This document shows, in pieces, positions 61,597 through 64,000 of a stretch of DNA of 64,000 bases. The notes below the pieces were generated by a model. That model did not search any database. It was given only the letters and a program-made list of their open reading frames with translations, and was not told where the DNA came from. The translations under genes and the position numbers were made by a program. Source of the DNA: Acidobacteriota bacterium (GTDB taxonomy: Bacteria > Acidobacteriota > Blastocatellia > Pyrinomonadales > Pyrinomonadaceae); assembly GCA_019639195.1 (NCBI GenBank), contig JAHBSI010000005.1, forward strand, positions 124,001 to 188,000, written 5' to 3'. Positions within the stretch are counted from its first letter, which is position 1; the number at the start of each line of letters is the position of its first letter.

Positions 61597-63327
61597 ATGC
61601 AGACACGATCTCGGTATTCCCGCTTCATCGCGTTGCTCGCGATCGTGAGCGTCCTCGTTGTTGTACTCCCGTCCACAAAAACCTACGCCGCGTGGCCTGA
61701 TCCCGTTCGGGGCAAGCATGCAATGGTCGTTTCGCAACACGAACTTGCCTCGCAGGTCGGTGTTGAGATCCTTAAAAAGGGTGGCAATGCGGTCGATGCC
61801 GCCATCGGAGTTGGGTTAGCCCTGGCGGTCGTCTACCCCGAAGCCGGAAATATCGGCGGCGGCGGCTTTATGGTGATCCATGACAGCAAGGGCCGGAACC
61901 ATGCGATCGACTACCGTGAAATGGCACCTGCGGCCGCGTCACGAAACGTGTTTGTCGGACCGGACGGAAAGCTGATTCACGGTGAAGGCTCATCGACGAT
62001 CGGTTATCGTGCGTCGGGCGTACCGGGAACTCTCGCGGGCTTTGATCTCGCTTTTCGCAAATACGGCTCGGGCAAGGTTAAATGGGCGGATCTCGTCGCA
62101 CCTGCCCGCCGTCTTGCGGCAAACGGATACGTGCTCTCGTATAGGCTTGCTCAACTCTTTAAGAGCTACTCAGACGGGCTGTCCAAATACCCCGAGAGCA
62201 AACGCATCTTCCTGAATGGCGGAAAATTCTTTGAGGAAGGCGAGCTTTTCAAACAGCCCGATCTTGCCGCAACTTTGGGGCGCATAGAACGGTCGGGCGC
62301 ACGCGAATTCTACACGGGCCGGACCGCACAGCTGATCGCTGCTGATATGAAGGCCAACAACGGCCTGATCACGCTCGACGACCTTAAAAATTACCAGGCG
62401 AAGGAACGTGAGCCGCTTGTCGGGGATTATCGTGGTTTCAAGATCATCTCGATGCCGCCGCCTAGTTCCGGCGGGATCGTCATGCTCGAAGCCTTGAATA
62501 TTCTCGAGGGGTATGACGTTACCGCTATGCAATACAACTCGGCAGAGAAATACCACTATCTTGCCGAAGCGATGCGACGGGCATTCGCGGACCGGGCAGA
62601 GTTTATGGGCGACCCTGATTTCGCCGATGTGCCGACGGCGTCTCTCATCTCAAAATCCTATGCCGCAAAACGTCGTGAGTCGATTCAGAAAGACAGAGCG
62701 TCCAACAGCAAAGATGTCGGCCACGGCGAGCCGACCGGCCGCGAATCGATGGACACTACGAACTATGCGGTAGTTGACAAGGACGGGATGATGGTCGTCA
62801 ACACATACACGATCAACGACCTCTACGGCTCGCAGGTTACAGCCAAAGGCACCGGCATTCTGCTCAATGACGAGATGGATGATTTTGCGGCAAAACCTGG
62901 CGAACCGAATATGTTCGGCTTGATCCAGGGCGAGCGAAATGCCGTCAAAGGCGGAAAAAGGCCGCTTTCTTCGATGACGCCCACGATAGTCCTTCGACCG
63001 GATGGCTCGGTCTGGTTCGGCGTCGGAGCTCGAGGCGGGCCGAGGATCATTTCAGCCGTACTTCAGACGGTGATCAATGTCATTGACCACAAGATGGACA
63101 TTCAGGCGGCAATCGACGCTCCTCGTATACACCATCAATGGCTGCCCGACGCGATCATGACCGAGCCGGTGGGTTTTTCTCCGGATACGACCGCGCTCTT
63201 GAAAAGATACGGCCATACGTTGAGCACGGGCTGGGTCGCATCGGCAACCGGATTAATGATCGATAAAAAGGGTGTGAGACTCGGCGCGATTGATTCTCGG
63301 AGCGACGGACTCGCGGTCGGCTACTGA
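61597..63327 (+). CDS. ggt: Gamma-glutamyltransferase
   Basis: 576 residues with a signal peptide (FIALLAIVSVLVVVLPS). The large-subunit markers are HAMVVSQHELASQVGVEILKK, GGNAVDAAIGVGLALAVV and GGGGFMVI, and the autocleavage site is MDTTNYAVVD, with nucleophile Thr at about 387. The small subunit ends GVGARGGPRIISAVLQ. It breaks down glutathione and gamma-glutamyl compounds in the periplasm or outside. The stop codon overlaps the end of the next gene on the other strand. Confidence 0.95.
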   Translation: MQTRSRYSRFIALLAIVSVLVVVLPSTKTYAAWPDPVRGKHAMVVSQHELASQVGVEILKKGGNAVDAAIGVGLALAVVYPEAGNIGGGGFMVIHDSKGRNHAIDYREMAPAAASRNVFVGPDGKLIHGEGSSTIGYRASGVPGTLAGFDLAFRKYGSGKVKWADLVAPARRLAANGYVLSYRLAQLFKSYSDGLSKYPESKRIFLNGGKFFEEGELFKQPDLAATLGRIERSGAREFYTGRTAQLIAADMKANNGLITLDDLKNYQAKEREPLVGDYRGFKIISMPPPSSGGIVMLEALNILEGYDVTAMQYNSAEKYHYLAEAMRRAFADRAEFMGDPDFADVPTASLISKSYAAKRRESIQKDRASNSKDVGHGEPTGRESMDTTNYAVVDKDGMMVVNTYTINDLYGSQVTAKGTGILLNDEMDDFAAKPGEPNMFGLIQGERNAVKGGKRPLSSMTPTIVLRPDGSVWFGVGARGGPRIISAVLQTVINVIDHKMDIQAAIDAPRIHHQWLPDAIMTEPVGFSPDTTALLKRYGHTLSTGWVASATGLMIDKKGVRLGAIDSRSDGLAVGY

Positions 63328-63899
63328 GGAAGTTTCTTCGCTTCTTCCTGATCAAGCAGGCGTGTTGTTCCTTCGGTAACGCTCGTCGGCTGCAGATCAT
63401 TCGTGTCACGCCAGGCTCCAACACCCGGAGCCCGATATTCCGTCGCCGGCTGGGTATGCTGCGGCGGCAAAGCCATATTCGTCTGGCGGCCGTGGAGGGT
63501 CGCCGGCATTGTCATTGGCTGTGGCGTCGTGCGGAAGGCCGGCGGAATGCCCGAAGCCGGCTTCGAACTTGGCAGGAAGATCAGCGAGCCAAGCAGCCAG
63601 ATCATCGAGCCGAAAATGCCGGTTATAGCCATCATGGCGATCAGTTCTTCAGGCCCGTCCAAAATGGCAAAAAAAGAAGTGGCAAACAATGTAAAGAAAA
63701 TGAACCAACTGACAGCGAAGAAAACGCCGTTCTTTTTGTTAAAGATCTTCGGCGGCGGCTTTTCGGTCAGCTGAGCAAGTTGCGGAAGATAGCCGCCTTG
63801 CGCCACCACCTCGGCGACGAGCGAAAGCGGCAGACCGCACCTCGAGCAGAATTTGGTCTCTTCGGAAGCTTGTTGTTGGCCGCAGCTTGGGCAATGCAT
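63321..63899 (-). CDS. Zinc-ribbon membrane protein of unknown function
   Basis: 192 residues. An N-terminal zinc ribbon (CPSCGQQQ, CSRCGLP) is followed by two hydrophobic segments (VFFAVSWFIFFTLFATSFFAI and MMAITGIFGSMIWLLGSLIFL) and a Pro/Thr-rich C-terminal tail. It is convergent with ggt, with overlapping stop codons. No family is recognised beyond the zinc-ribbon. The last ~100 bases of the window past its start hold no supported gene. Confidence 0.75.
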   Translation of the reverse strand: MHCPSCGQQQASEETKFCSRCGLPLSLVAEVVAQGGYLPQLAQLTEKPPPKIFNKKNGVFFAVSWFIFFTLFATSFFAILDGPEELIAMMAITGIFGSMIWLLGSLIFLPSSKPASGIPPAFRTTPQPMTMPATLHGRQTNMALPPQHTQPATEYRAPGVGAWRDTNDLQPTSVTEGTTRLLDQEEAKKLPQ

Positions 63900-64000
63900 C
63901 GTATTTTTCTCAGTTTCGCCTTCTTCAGTTCTTGGGCAATGCGACTGAATAAACGAATTCTGTCACGAAAATGTTCAATCGGCAAAAGAAAGTTACCTGC

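Overview
The window looks like a chromosomal segment of an Acidobacteriota bacterium, most likely class Blastocatellia (Pyrinomonadaceae-like). The inference rests on gene families rather than on any rRNA: a VWFA-related protein of the acidobacterial type, an ECF-like sigma factor of the acidobacterial TIGR02999 type, a Ser/Thr kinase with TolB/FlgO-like and TPR modules that starts MTPERWREIEE, FG-GAP/VCBS repeat secreted proteins, DUF885 and M28 peptidases. No transposase, integrase, phage gene or CRISPR array was seen.

Layout. 1-2.3 kb: thioredoxin-like protein, MDR oxidoreductase, thioredoxin. 2.3-6.1 kb: two secreted FG-GAP proteins whose C-terminal halves are nearly identical in DNA. 6.2-12.2 kb: VWA protein, deoB, DUF885 and M28 peptidases, a small membrane protein. 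12.4-16.7 kb: giant Ser/Thr kinase. 16.7-19.6 kb: secreted protein, VOC-like protein and ECF sigma factor; the first two share a promoter-like motif. 19.6-23.2 kb: DUF4286, tsaD, sugar dehydrogenase with FG-GAP repeats. 23.2-26.8 kb: tightly coupled obgE-nadD-rsfS-rlmH-dksA-comF operon (minus strand). 27-28.9 kb: ClC channel. 28.9-29.8 kb: gene-poor region carrying a candidate large structured RNA and DnaA-box-like sites. 29.8-31.1 kb: rplU-rpmA and hpt. 31.2-32.8 kb: RpiB-like protein and deoC, both with N-terminal extensions resembling bacterial-microcompartment targeting peptides. 32.9-38.7 kb: TPR/TonB protein, pseudokinase, DnaC-like ATPase, receiver-like protein, rarA. 39 kb: tRNA-Phe. 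39.7-41 kb: tandem 67-bp repeats and recA. 41.2-48.9 kb: alkaline phosphatase, fmt, trhO, rsmB, PASTA protein, rpe, BamD-like protein. 48.9-53.1 kb: three secreted unknowns and an M48 protease. 53.3-58.6 kb: 1152-residue P-loop ATPase, DUF2520 protein, Fur regulator, small charged protein. 58.6-61.4 kb: MscS-cNMP channel and Nramp-like transporter. 61.6-63.9 kb: gamma-glutamyltransferase and a zinc-ribbon membrane protein.

Functional themes: translation and ribosome biogenesis (obgE, rsfS, rlmH, rplU, rpmA, fmt, rsmB, trhO, tsaD), nucleoside and pentose phosphate metabolism (deoB, deoC, RpiB-like, rpe, hpt), recombination (recA, rarA), envelope and secreted functions, and signalling by Ser/Thr kinases and PASTA-type proteins.

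The most interesting unexplained items are the putative ~620-nt RNA at about 28.9-29.5 kb, the shared motif upstream of two genes next to the sigma factor, the microcompartment-like leader peptides on RpiB/DeoC in a window without shell genes, and a kinase-less PASTA protein sitting where many bacteria have a PASTA kinase. All alignments, spacings and motif matches were made by eye.
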